A stretch of 64,000 nt of DNA, from the NCBI RefSeq assembly GCF_003254395.2, contig NC_037647.1:10359050-10423049 (forward strand), read 5' to 3'. The position numbers were made by a program, and so were the translations under genes. Within the stretch, counting starts at the first letter, position 1; the number at the start of each line of letters is the position of its first letter. Shown one piece after another: positions 9,968-21,990 of this stretch. The notes under the pieces are model-generated. The model did no database searches, was not told the DNA's origin, and saw nothing but the letters and a program-made list of their open reading frames with translations. The DNA comes from Apis mellifera (Eukaryota; Arthropoda; Insecta; Hymenoptera; Apidae).

Positions 9968-11920
9968 ACGATCAGAGGGTAGAAAATCCATGCCAGGATG
10001 TCATGTGATAACAACGATGCCTCGGAATATACGGAAAGTAGTATACGATTACGGTAGGAAGCGTGATTACACGTCGTATTTTTGCATGGCTATGATGAAA
10101 AGATCGTGGAAAGATAAATTTTGAAAATGGATAAAACAGAAATGAATAATTCTATTTATTTATTTATTTATTTTTTTTTTGTGCGATTTCACGAATAAGA
10201 TTTTTTTCGAATACAGTTTTAGCGAACAAAGTAAAGTTCTAATTCTCTGTTTTAAAAAAACATTTTTCGAAATAAATAATTAAGTGGATAATTGCAAAGG
10301 TTCAAACGAGACACCCTGTATACGTATAATTTGATACTCTTTTAAAATTACGCATAGAGCGTAAATTTTCACTGAGGAATAATTTTTAGAAGAAAGGCAT
10401 TTTTAGCGTTTCAAAAGAGAGTGAAATCCTGTTTGCAGTAGTCAGAGTTGTGATTTTTCACGCGCCAATGTCCCTTTTAAAGTAATAAATAAATTATCGT
10501 TGCATAATATTTTCAGAAAAAGATGGAAAGAAAGCCTCTCCTACTTTTTTAAACGGTTTCTCGTAAAGGTATAATTTTCAAAAAGAAAATTAAAAAGGGA
10601 TAATTTTATTAAATTTATATAGGAAGAGTTTTATTCAGAATTTTTATTAAATACACATTATCCATGTTCCAATAAAGGTATAGTATTTCTTTTTAAAAGA
10701 AATGTGAATTAACCTAACCTAACTTATCTCTAACCAACTTTCTTGTTTCAATGAGGATGCAGCATTAAAAAGTAGTTGTTTCAACGTGGACGTGACTTTG
10801 GATTTATCATTTTAATTTATCACTGAATTCACAAACAAAACGATAGTTACGTACTTTGTTTATTTCCATACTTTGGAGAGAATTAAACGAAACGTTGTTA
10901 TTTGATTTCAGTATATTTTTCTCGATAATTATGTAAATTAGCTGTGTTTCGATACATCTTCATTTGTTATTCCGATGCATGTGCAAATTATATTATATTA
11001 AAAAAATCATGGTATCGAAATATCGACAAGATATATTAACGTTATATATTTGATATTGCACGATTTCTCTAACATTCTCTAATTGCATCGATCTTTGCAT
11101 AATATTCAATGTATACAATCCAATCGGATAAATATAACCTTAATTGAACAAGTATGTCATCTGTTAAGGATTAGTAAACATGTATATATTTATATACATA
11201 AACACTTAATTAGCAAATTAACATGTTTATCAAATAAGATATCGATATATCGTGCGGCTAATGATGCAATTGCACGTGAAAAAATAATTCGAAAAAATGT
11301 AATAAATTTTTTTCATTCAAAGATTCGAAAATCGAATTTGAAAATTTATCACATATACAGTTGATGTTTGATTAAAAATATTTAGGCTGATTTTTTTCGA
11401 AAACAAGGCCTTAAAAAATATTGATCAAAGAAACAAATGTCATTCTAAATAAACTTTTTATTTATTTTCATGCGTAAAACTCTTACCGATTATCCTCTTT
11501 CATTTCATTTTATTGTGTATTTTCAACGTATTTTTTCACGTAAAATAATTTTCTTTCCGAATATAAATATAATAGGTCCGGTCTTGTGCAATAAAATCTA
11601 AAAAAAAAAAAAAAAGAATACTTTGCAATTTAATTACTTAATTCTAATTAGTAAAAAATTCTAATTATAATAAATTGCTTTTTCTTGTCATCTACATATT
11701 TCAAAGCGCTTGAAGAAAAAAAGCGCAAGAAAAAAAAATTGCATGTCTATTACTTACTTACAATGATAATTATATTAATTTATCTCGAAATCAATTTCAA
11801 ATCCCCCTTTCCTCTGGAAAACCTTTAGTGCGATCGATTAAAAAAAAAAAATAACACTTTAGATCCACGATCCGAACAGCTTAATCAATTCGTATCATAA
11901 TTAAGAGTTATAAGGATAAT
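9968..11920. other. Mostly AT-rich sequence with one telomere-like motif
   Basis: AT-rich sequence without a supportable gene. An AACCTAACCTAACTT motif at 10711-10725 contains adjacent CCTAA units, the complement of the insect telomere repeat TTAGG. Isolated CCTAACCT motifs recur at 16522, 17671 and 28648. An ACACCCTGTAT motif near 10309 resembles motifs I associate with insect repeats, but nothing around it identifies an element. Confidence 0.5.
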
Positions 11921-12650
11921 AATGCAGTCATTCGTCGTCTATTCGTCGAAGAAGCTTAAGCACGTAGTAGCCTGTGGCGATAAAGCGACAGTAGATGCGG
12001 TCAGTGTCGAGAGCGAAAGAGGAAGAAGGAAGGAAGATGGACGCGAACGAACGATTGGCACGCGCGCACTTCCAGGGTCTATGCGCATGAGACAAGGACG
12101 GAGCAAGTGGCGGGAGAGAATAAGGTTAGGGAATAAGGACGAAGCGGAGCGAGGGAGAGGGAGACAGAAGGTTTGTTCCGTTCCTCGAAGCTAATGGCAC
12201 GCGAACAAGTATAGGAGAATGTCTGGATGTGCTATGTGCGTGTGCAAAAGGGGGATACCTGGGGATCAGAGAGGGTCAGAGTGGATCAGAGGCAGAGTGG
12301 CGGTAGAGCTGTATCGATGTCCGGGCGCGTTCACCACCGTCGGCACACACGCTGTCGGTATCCTGCAAACGACTAGCGCACGCCACCTCTCCTCCCCGCA
12401 CACGTTCGTGGCCAGTTCCAGCTTTCTCTTTCACTAACATCACACCGTTGTTCCCACTACCACCAATAACGGCGCTACTATCGCACCATCGTTGAAACTG
12501 CTACCCAACCTTTTCCCGCATCTATCCCCTAACCTTTTCCTTCCTCTTTCGATACTCATAGAGACGTTCCTCGCGTTCAAGTCACTGATCGTAATTTCGT
12601 CACACGGTTCCGTACCGACGATCTATTACACGACAATTATATTCTTACAA
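11921..12650. promoter_or_regulatory. GC/CpG-rich island, possible promoter or 5' exon
   Basis: About 700 bp are markedly GC-rich and CpG-rich against the AT-rich background. The left half is purine-rich on the plus strand, the right half pyrimidine-rich. An arthropod initiator-like TCAGT occurs at 12001, and on the minus strand another lies near 12590. Open frames on the plus strand (11922-12194, 12219-12437) are rich in Arg/Gly/Glu and unrecognised, as expected by chance in GC-rich DNA. Strand, start site and product are undetermined. Confidence 0.35.
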
Positions 12651-13269
12651 TAATTTTTTTTTTAAAATGTTTCAATTTGGAATTTATTTGAGAAATGAAA
12701 GAGAATAAAAGTGAAATATTTAATTACTAACGGATTGTAAATGTCTTATACGTTTTACATAAGAAAAAAAAAAAACTAGCTAATTACTAGACATAAAATA
12801 TCCGCTTTGCAATGTGTTTTGAAACGCATCGTAATTTTGTATGTGTAGGTACACGTGTAGATTTGTATCGCGAAATTTACAGAGCAGATTTAAGTCCCGG
12901 ATTCGCAGGAAAATTCTCGAAATTTGGAACCTATTAATACGGTCCAATGACAGAACCAGTGGCAGTCTTTATCGCTATCCACCGTTCGTTGTATCTCGCG
13001 CCACGTGTTAACACAATCGTTGCATTTCGCACCGTGGCACATAATCTTCTGGTATTTAGTTATTTTTCCCTATTTTTGTACTTTTCAGTTTTTCAACGTG
13101 AAAATTTTCTATGTAATAGTATGACGTAAATAATTAAGCTTTAGAATATAGAGAACAAATATAGGAAAAATAGGCGTCAAATTTTTCTTCAATTTAAAAA
13201 TTATCGACTGCAAATAACTTTGTTAAAAAATTTTATCATTTAAAATTTCGATTTATATTAATTGAATAG
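12651..13269. other. AT-rich sequence, no gene seen
   Basis: AT-rich sequence with a slightly GC-richer patch at 12940-13050 (GCGCCACGTG near 12998 contains an E-box). No gene is supported. Confidence 0.5.
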
Positions 13270-13620
13270 TATAAATACATACATAGCCAGATAAAATATA
13301 GCTACGTTCTAGTCAAATATAAAGTAGTATAGACTTATATTTGTGATACAAGAAGTAATAATATAAGTTAGAGATATCAGATTAGTATAAGCATATTTTA
13401 GTCAAATAGTACATATTAATCAAGCACGAATCAGAAAAATATCATAAATAATTAATCAAATAAAGAAATATATCTCAATAATACAAGCACATTCTAATCA
13501 AGTATAAAGTAGTATAAGCTTATATTAATCAAACAGGGAATAATATAAACATGTAATTAATCAAACAAGAAATAGTATAGACACATTCCACTCAAGATCC
13601 TAGTACAGGCATCAGGCATA
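13270..13620. repeat. Degenerate GTAGTATA-type short tandem array
   Basis: Loose repeats of a unit resembling AGTCAAATATAAAGTAGTAT followed by AGACTTATATT. Recognisable units start near 13310, 13400, 13495 and 13560. The same family recurs at 18390-19890, 33690-33790, 35200-35310 and 36060-36340. There is no coding content. Confidence 0.7.
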
Positions 13621-13953
13621 GAAACACTAATGAAGTTTCTTCAAGTTACTTAATTTATTGTCAAATAATAAATAATAATAATAATAAAAAATAAATTAAC
13701 TGAAATTAATCAACAATCAACAATATCAACTACAATAGCTACGAACAAACGTTACTCGAAATTTTAATTGATTTTTCAAATCAAGTACACACACGTATTA
13801 TCCCTAAAAGTGGTTAAGATCTAATTTCTTCGAATCTCTCCTTGCAAAATCCTCGATTCTCCACAAATTTTCGTTTCCCCCTACGACATTAACAAGTAAC
13901 GAAACAATTATCATCCCTACCCTTATTTATATTCCTCGAGCACGGTCGATTAA

Positions 13954-14433
13954 ATGTCGCGAGGAAAATTTTCCTTTTTTACTTTTTCCTCCCTCCCCCC
14001 TCTCTCCACCGATTTTCGACTACTACTCGGTAACGGGTGTGATTGGAATTTTCGAGTGAGCTCTCCTCTCCTTTCCTCCGTGGAGAACGGTTCAAGAGGC
14101 GTGCTGCAGGACCTTCTTCTGGACGACCAGAAGGGAAGATCTTCGAAATTAATGAAACTGAAATTCAGCCCGGGGAGTTTCCTTTCAACGGGAAATCAGG
14201 GAAATGTCTATCGATCTTGGGAGCCGCGGATTCTCATCGCAATTAACGAATCACGAAGACTTTACTCTTTTATGAGTCGAAACGAGGAGGGAGATCCAGC
14301 CTCCTCGGCCAGATGGAAAGAGACGAGATTGGAAGGGGAGGGAGAGTTGATTTCTGTGTATTTGTGTGTGGAAAATTTCGCCTCCTGTGTGAATCGAGGT
14401 TGGCCGAAAGGGGAAATGCGAAGCAGAAACTAG
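13954..14433 (+). other. 159-codon open frame in GC-richer island, unrecognised
   Basis: This is the longest non-repetitive ATG-to-stop frame in the window (159 codons). The predicted product has no signal, membrane segment or motif that I recognise, and overlapping frames are open on both strands, which argues for a GC-richer non-coding island with few stops. The 5' part is Ser/Phe/Leu-rich and the middle is basic. No flanking splice signals were identified. It could equally be a 5' exon or regulatory island. Confidence 0.15.
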
Positions 14434-14571
14434 TTGTCGCGAAAATCGATTTTCCACCTCCCCCCCTTCTCCCATTACCCAACGGAATTCGTAACTTAAT
14501 ATTATTCGACGTTACCATTCGCGCGATTCTTACTTAACAATGACTGTATCTGTACTCTCAATGGTCTCGAT

Positions 14572-14573
<2 letters not shown>

Positions 14574-14640
<67 letters not shown>

Positions 14641-14656
14641 GAGGAGGAGGAGGAGG
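14574..14656. repeat. (GA)n microsatellite passing into (GGA)n
   Basis: Pure AG repeat from 14574 to about 14637, then GGA repeats to 14656. Arg/Glu and Ser/Leu repeat frames across it are artefacts. Confidence 0.97.
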
Positions 14657-15435
14657 ATGGAACACTACCTGGTTTCTTGGAACCACGTATTATTGAAAAA
14701 AAATTATCAGTTTTTGGCCTTTTGGCATAGCTAAACAATTTCGAAGTGGCTGGAGTGGATTGGCGTGGATGATGAGATAGATCCATTTTACGAGAGTGGG
14801 TTATTACAGGAAATATTTTGAATTCGTTAGACAAATTATGGCAAAAAGTTTGGAAGAGATATGCATAGGATTGTGTATGGAGCATTGAACTTGGAGATAA
14901 ATTGGAAAACGTGCATTTCGTTGAACGGTTAAAAAGGGAATAATTGTATTTAATAAGAAAATGGGAGTAGGAACGGAATAATAACGCAACATCAATTATT
15001 TGATTACACCGTATTCAAGTTCCATCAAACTATTACAAACTCTCTCCCTCGCCATTCTCTGACTTCAATTGTCGATTCTTAACTAACTTGGAAACGCATT
15101 TCCTCCGACCATTTACCTTTGCATACGTACGCCATTTACTCTATTTCGCTATTTCTCTTTCTCTCTCTCTCAACTAAACAGAAGCATTCAGTAACGCGTC
15201 CGTTCGAAGCGTTGAGTGGTGGTGCACCCTTCGTTCACACGATAGTCTCAAACACTTGGCTCAAATACCCCACTTTCACACCCTTTAACATTCTAACAGT
15301 TAAGTAGTTTTGATTTCTATACCGGTCAAAATACTGCTCGAATACTGTTCGATCGAAAATCTCACGCGTTTGGCTTTCACGAGAAAAATTTGTGTTTCGT
15401 CGATATTTTTTAATGTTTGTATATTAAACAATTAT
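14657..15435. other. Intergenic sequence, no gene seen
   Basis: Mixed-composition DNA, somewhat GC-richer at 15180-15300. Short open frames only. No splice-bounded or recognisable coding region. Confidence 0.5.
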
Positions 15436-15905
15436 TTCGCGTTGATAATACATTATTTTGTGCACACCAATGATAAAAACTTTATAGAAACAATAACGTA
15501 TTCCGTAAATTCTTAAATTTGATCAAAAGTGAGGTTAAAATTTCATAACTTTAAAAAAATTGTTTTATCGAAGATCGCAATTAAAGTTATATTTATATAT
15601 TTGAAAAGTTATCAGTGAATTTCGCGTTGATAATTATCATTTCATTCACATCAATGATCAAAAGTGAGATTAGAATTTCATAACTTTAAAAAAATTGTTT
15701 CATCGAAGATCGCAATTAAAGTTATATTTATATATTTGAAAAGTTATCGGTGAATTTCGCGTTGATAATTTCTATTTCATTCACATCAATGATCAAAAGT
15801 TTAGAATTAATAACGTATTCCGTAAATTCTGAACTTGATGAGCTTGAGAGGTTAGAATTCTATAATTTTAAAAAAATTGTTTTATCGAAGATCTACCATT
15901 ACAAT
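15436..15905. repeat. Tandem repeat, 135 bp period
   Basis: Units begin at TTCGCGTTGATAAT at 15436, 15621 and 15756. The 15621 and 15756 units are spaced 135 bp apart and are almost identical, sharing TTTCATAACTTTAAAAAAAT, ATCGAAGATCGCAATTAAAG and TGATCAAAAGTGAG. The first interval (185 bp) contains an insert, AACGTATTCCGTAAATTCT, which also follows the last unit near 15813. The final copy is truncated near 15905. Confidence 0.9.
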
Positions 15906-17399
15906 TAAAATTATTATCGACACGAAAATGAACAAATAATGATATTTAGATGACAGACGAATAGAATAAGAATAAGATAAATTTGATAAAACGACAAGCA
16001 ATTTCTTATTCTAAACTTTGCTATAATTCTATGGGAATAGGAGATGTAACGTTGTTCGACTTAAACTCTGGAGTTTAGAAAGCAACCCATTATATCTAAT
16101 GTCGTGCTTTACAGAATGTTCCATAAGCAAACCAGAGCTTTAAAGCAATATAAGATAAACAAAAATTTGATCGAACTCTGTTATTAAATCATTTCAAATG
16201 ATATCGTTCTTACCTTCTTTTAACCTTCTTCTTTCAAACGAAATTATATATTTTCTTACATGACAATCGATATTTTCTTCATATCCCTCTATTTTTTAGA
16301 AAAAGAAATTGGATATCGTTTAAACTGGACAAGAAATTTGTCAGAGAATTCGAAAACTCGTGAAAAACTGGGTGTAATTCAGTCAGAGCTTCGATACCCG
16401 ATTCAATTACTGAATTGAACATCAGTTCTCGAGAAATTCTTTCAGAGAATTTATCATCAGAAACTCTGATGAAAATATAATAAAGTATAATAAAGTATAG
16501 CACGATGATCATGTCAAAGTAAACCTAACCTAAATCGAATGTAATAAAGCACGAGTTAATATAAAATTTTATGATATGAATTCAATTCATTAAATAGAAT
16601 TAATAAATTCGAAATAACATTTTATCTAACCTAATTTTATTACATACAATATACATTTATTACGCAAGATAAAAATGTGAAAAACTTTTACGTACAATTT
16701 TTCGTCTTCTATTCAGATTTATCTTAATCGAGAAAATATCTTTTTCTCAAAGAATTCTTTCAAGAATTAGAGAAGATGATTAAAATTGATGAGGATTAAA
16801 ATTGAATCGAGATAATTCGATTTATTTTTCCTTTGCTTTCACATCGAAATTTTATCGATTAAATCGTAGAACTCGATCGGTCAACTCGATTTCTCGAACC
16901 TCGTTCTCTAAGATTTGTTTCGAGGACACATTGCACGAGAAGGGGCAAGGTTGCAAACGTATGCAAACAACATTAGAGAGCGTGCTGGAATGAATTGTAA
17001 ATACGCGCTGGATAATGGATTGCGATATTATTGTATTCGAAGCGGACATATATTTATTCGAATTACGTATCGTAGAAACATAGTGAAAGTGAGAAACAGT
17101 ATTTTGAAAATATCCCGTGAATGAAAATCGATAAATTTATAAATATGAAATGAATTTAATCCCTTTTAGTAAATTTTCATCAAATTTTCAATAAAAACAT
17201 AATAATAAATCTTCGAAACACTGAAGAAAGAAAAAATAAAATTTAAATTAAATTAAATAATCAAAAAAAAAATCATTTTCTATAATCCATATAAAAATTC
17301 CTTTATTTCTTTTTTTTTTTTTTACACGCAAAATCATCTTTGATATACTAATATAGAAAGAGAACATCTTGCATATATTAGTTTCTTTTCTAAAAAAAG
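15906..17399. other. AT-rich sequence with a weak GC-richer patch at 16840-17060
   Basis: No gene is supported. Short overlapping open frames on both strands at 16802-17124 have no family resemblance. A CCTAACCTAA telomere-like dimer lies at 16522. Confidence 0.5.
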
Positions 17400-17890
17400 A
17401 GATGCTTGTTTCGCAAGCATGGTAACAGGTGGCGACAGGTCAGATGAATGTTCATGAATGCACACTAGCCATGACATAAGATTCTAAGTTATTCTAATTT
17501 ACTCTGACGAAAAAAAAAAAAGGAAATTTTTATTTCTTCTCAGAAATAAATTTATTTATTCGTTATCTTTACAAATTGCGCGTGGAAGGATTTGTTTGTT
17601 TATTTATCTCGATTCGCATAGCGACTTTAAAGGTTATAAAGCCCGACGTAAATACGAGTGTACAGATGTCCAACCTAACCTATGGTCAGTGGCATGAAGT
17701 CACGTAGCCACTCGGTGTCAAAGGTTTGTTGAATTCTAGGCACAGAGAGGCGCATCGCGATTCGTCCCACTCTGAGAAGTTCCTCGAACTCTCCCTGTTA
17801 CGTCGAAGTAGGCCACCGAGGAGATTTTAGCTCCGGTGAGAATGCACCGCTATCTCGAATGCACCTCCTCCTCAGTAGGTGTCTATGAAA
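17400..17890. promoter_or_regulatory. GC-richer island, possible regulatory element
   Basis: The island has two parts: 17400-17480, with GTAACAGGTGGCGACAGG, and 17640-17890. Composition is close to balanced, unlike the flanks. CAGGTG and CACGTA E-box-like sites and a CCAACCTAACCTA motif (17669-17681) are present. Overlapping short open frames occur on both strands and none is recognised. Confidence 0.3.
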
Positions 17891-18389
17891 ATTTCCTTCG
17901 TGTGTAAAAAAAAAAAAAAAAAAAGAAGGATATCGAAAGTTCGATCATTGAAAATCGAAGTAGCATAGGCGCATTTTATAGTAATATAGTCGGACGGAGA
18001 ATACTATGGGCAAATAGATATAAAATGAAGAACGGTACGAGCGGATAGCAAGATAGGAGGTATAACGTAGCTAATATTATATTATATCATAATAATTTAA
18101 TATATATATATTAATTTAATTACTTTAATGGATAAAAAATTCATATAACTAAAGATATAAAAAATATTAATCTATAAATAAATAAATTTGAATAATTAAA
18201 AATACATTTTTAGAAAATAATTTTAATGCATCCATTAAAAGTTGAAATAATTTAAATATTATAATTTTATTAGATTCCTTTCTTGAATATATTCTAAAAT
18301 TTTTTGTTCTAATAATGTTGAAAAAGCAACTCTAATTAAAATCATAATTATTATAAATATAAATTAATTAAAATTCAAATTATTAACTA

Positions 18390-19890
18390 ATTACTAATCA
18401 GATAGAAAATAATACATATTAATTAGACAGAAAGTAGTATATATTGCATGGAGATAGACAGATAATAGTTACAAATAAAGATTATTCAAACATTTTAATA
18501 AAGTAATTATTTAGAGTAATAGTAACTTTATTCAAAAATTTTTTATTCAAAAACTAGTTATTTTTTTAATGAGTTCAATATCCAGCTCTATAGTATCCAG
18601 CAATAGTACAATAAGTAGACTATTAATCAAATAGAAAGTGAGATAGTACATTAGTCAGTCGAGAAGTACTACAGGCAGATAGTAATCAGACAAGAGAATA
18701 TATATAGGCATATGCTATTCACAGATAGTAATCAAGTTGATTAGTCAATCAAGAAGTAGCATAAGCAGATATTAACTAAGAGAGAATATATATATATATA
18801 TGTATGTGTGTATATATATTATATAAGTATATATTTATATAGTTAATCAAGAAGTAATATAAGCAGATATTAATCAAATAAAAAGATAATATAGATATAT
18901 TACAAGGTACATATTGTAAGTGCTTATATTCAAATAAACAATAATAGCATATAGAGACAGAATAATAGTAATATAAATATATATTCATTGACAAAGAGTG
19001 AAGCATATTCTAGTCAAACAAAAAGTAGCACAGATACATAAGAATCAGATAATAAATATAAGTATATATTTATATATTCATACATATTTATACAGAATAA
19101 TATAGAATAGTAGAATTGTTAAAAAATTAGATATATTCTAGTCAAATAAAAATCAAATAGAGAACATTATAAATATATTGTTTAAACAATAGCATCTACT
19201 AATCAGAAATAATACAGACACATCAGATATTATAAATATATTCTATTCAAAGAAATGGTAATACATATTAATCAAACAGAAAGTAACACATATTATATAT
19301 TAATTCATTGAAAAAGTAACTTAAAAATTTCAAATAAAGTTACTTTAAGTAATTATTTATTAAAATGCTTGAATAACATTTATTCATTTATTAATCAATA
19401 ATGAGCAAAATTTATTGGTTAGGAATGAAGTTAGTTCGATAAATTATTTCAATATATTATTGTTCAAAACGTAATAATAATTGCAAATAATTGTAATGGC
19501 CGAGATTATATGAGAAGTGGATCGATAATAGCTAATAAGTAATTAAAATAACTTTATTCGAAATTTTTAACTACTTACTTCTTCAACAGATTAATGCCCA
19601 ACTCTGTTCGTTGGCCATTACAGTTGATCCGTATAATCTCGGTTGTTTGCCATTACAATTATTTGCGATTATTATTACGTTTTGAATAATAAATTATTAA
19701 ATTAACTTATCGAACTTTAACTTTATTCGTAACTTCGACTATTAAATACAATATATTGTATATCGCATATGTTAATCAAACAAGTAGTGTAAGTAGATAA
19801 TAGTCAGACAAGAGGTAGTGTAGACTCATAATAATCAGACAAAGAGTAAATACAGACATGTTCTGCTCGAACAAGGATTGATAACAATAA
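18390..19890. repeat. Composite repeat: GTAGTATA-type arrays around a foldback core
   Basis: Degenerate units containing AAGTAGTATAAGCAGATA and TTAATCAAATAGAAAGTA alternations fill most of 18390-19340 and resume at 19770-19890. Within them lie pieces of a second family, at 18525-18600 and 19310-19400, sharing blocks such as TTCGAATAAAGTTA-type and TAATTATTTATTAAAAT with the core element at 19420-19735. Arrays and core recur together at 35.2-36.3 kb, so they look like one composite repeat. Confidence 0.7.
19420..19735. mobile_element. MITE-like foldback element, non-autonomous
   Basis: The terminal regions form long inverted repeats. The left arm (about 19437-19523) and right arm (about 19627-19716) share TTCAAAACGTAATAATAAT, GCAAATAATTGTAATGGC and CGAGATTATA-type blocks in opposite orientation. 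The interior includes TAATGCCCAACTCTG. There is no transposase frame. A diverged second copy lies in the opposite orientation at 35331-35540. Target-site duplications were not established. Confidence 0.7.
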
Positions 19891-20159
19891 TGTTTAATTA
19901 ATTAATCGATTAAAATTATCTTATATACCATTTTATTAAACACACATTAATTATACTGTCTGAAAAATATCATTCCTTTCCCTTAATTTTTTCGAATTTG
20001 CATCATTGTCATTGGATAATTTTAAATTCCCTTTGGAAGATACAAATTTCACACGATATCAACACGATATATCCCTTCAAGAAATTAAACTCGGAGAGAA
20101 TTAATTCTCTTTAGAGAAGTAAAATTAGAAGTGAAATCGATCGGATCGGACAGCTTAGT
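19891..20159. other. AT-rich sequence, no gene seen
   Basis: Nothing beyond AT-rich filler can be supported here. Confidence 0.5.
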
Positions 20160-20700
20160 AGTAGATGCTTAAAAGTGAACAGAATTGTGTGTGGAGGGGG
20201 GGAGGGGAGAGGGGCATCGATCGAGATACGGGCTTCCAAAGGAACAAATTCAAACCTCCCAATTATCGGAACGGATTGGCCAGAGTTCCAAGTGCACGCA
20301 ACTTGAGCCTTGATCGGGGTGGATATCGAGGCTGGAAACGGAATCAAACAAGAGGCAGAAATTGGCGCAAATAGGTAACGATGGACACGGTCCATTCACG
20401 GTGAATGGATTCGTTCGCACGTGAATGAATGGAAGATAGCGCGGAAGGAAGGAGAAGAAGAAAATTCTTCTCTCCGCTTTTAATCTACTGTGTAAATCAT
20501 CAGTTTTGTAACCACCTGTGCAAATGTACTTTCCCTCTCTCGCAAATGTACACACGAAACGGATGGAACAGGACGGATACGAAACTTGGAAAATAGATCA
20601 GAGACAGATTGAGAGGGATAATGCACGAAATATTCGCTCGATTCGACGAACAGGGACAGGAATGTGCGCGTGTGAATACAATTTGCAAAATTGTTTGTCG
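20160..20700. promoter_or_regulatory. GC-richer island with open frames on both strands
   Basis: About 500 bp of GC-richer sequence. A plus-strand frame (20165-20374) is Arg/Gly-rich, and minus-strand frames (20111-20395, 20250-20555) are hydrophobic and Ser/Pro-rich. None is recognised and they overlap, so I treat the block as a possible promoter or conserved non-coding island. A 19 bp palindrome, TCCATTCACGGTGAATGGA, is centred at 20400. Confidence 0.3.
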
Positions 20701-21784
20701 TATTGGAGGTATTATGTAATTTTATTTGAATTATCATAACATAATGATGATAAATATTTTACTTGGATCATTTTTGATATATGTATATATATATTTTTTT
20801 TTATTGAACTGGATATTTTTTAATTTTCTTCGTAGTTTATTTTTCAGTGACAGATCATCAGTTTTGAATACTCTACCCGTGTATGTGGAAAGAGAGAGAG
20901 AGGGAAAGATGAACGTTGAATCTATCCTAACATTTACATAAGATTCCTCAAATGCTAAATTTATATCCTCAGCAGCTTTTACCCCTTACATTTTCCAAGT
21001 TTAAATTCACGAAAAAAGATACGAATCGTCAATATTCGTAATGTGGAATAATTTCCATGATATGTATATATATATATTTCTTAAAATAATATTTCAAAGT
21101 TAAAATTGTGATTGTTATTTATATTTAAAATCTTAAAATCGTAGATGGATGTCATTTACGTATATTTCGTATTTATACAAAGTATATAATAATTTCTAAG
21201 TAACTAATATTTTATACTTGCAGAGTTTCAAAGATGGCGTGGTGGAATATAGGGATATTGATATCGATACGATGGATAGAACGAGATATATATCGAGTCC
21301 TCTATATCGATTTATCGATATAATCATATTTTTCTCGTTGCCACAACGTGAACTATCTTTTCATCTATGTCAAAAGGTATTTTCGTTTTCTTTTTCTTTT
21401 CTTTTTCTTTTTTTTCAATACAAATTCCATCGTTTAATAAGAATCTATCCTTCTTCTTCGTCCTCGTCTCGTCCTTGCTATTTTGCTAAAAAAAAAAAAA
21501 AAAAATAAAATCTCTTTCATAAACAACACAATTTTTATTATTGTTATACACGATATTACGGTTTTGTATTGCTTCGAAATTGAATTTTTTATCAAGATTC
21601 AACGATTTTAATTCGTGCATAATTTGATGCAAGATTTTAAGATATTTTATTTCTACAATTTATTTGGAATTTCAAGGTTGATCTTGGAGAAGATATGCCG
21701 GTTATAGTATTATATATATCGATCTATCGATATACTTGTGTACAGTATGGAGGGAGGAATTACATATGTTTGTGGCTTAGCTAC
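20701..21784. other. AT-rich sequence, no gene seen
   Basis: AT-rich DNA with repeated TATCGAT-type patches (21258-21320, 21710-21735) and a poly-A run (21487-21505). No coding region is supported. Confidence 0.5.
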
Positions 21785-21990
21785 TTACATTTTAGACGCT
21801 TTGCTCCGATTCCTCATGTAAATTGCGTCGTTTCCGGTTGACGGATCACAGTCAGACGCGAAACGCTGCCTCTCCTATGTATAAGACACGCTGCAATCGA
21901 TTTTTAACCTTTCGTTCTCACGCTCACCATTTTCTTACTTCGGCCAGTCGAAGGCCCGCCTTCAGTTTTCATCAATTTCCATTTTAAACA
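21785..21990. other. GC-richer island with exon-like signals on both strands
   Basis: On the plus strand an acceptor-like TACTTACATTTTAG ends at about 21796 and is followed by an open frame of about 60 codons to a TAA near 21988. On the minus strand the same block ends in a GTAAGT donor (rc of ACTTAC near 21783). The block contains GTTTCCGGTTGACGGATCAC and is strikingly less AT-rich than its flanks. No protein family is recognised, and a conserved non-coding element or non-coding RNA exon is equally likely. Confidence 0.2.

Noticed and set aside
10305..10325. ACACCCTGTATACG motif as the end of a known transposon
   Set aside because: No matching opposite terminus, target duplication or transposase remains were found nearby.
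10709..10725. Telomere-like CCTAA repeats
   Set aside because: Only two to three units. Such short interstitial matches are scattered through the window and do not mark a telomere.
14502..14885. Ser-Leu repeat frame on the minus strand and Arg-Glu repeat frame on the plus strand
   Set aside because: Both are translations of the (GA)n/(GGA)n microsatellite.
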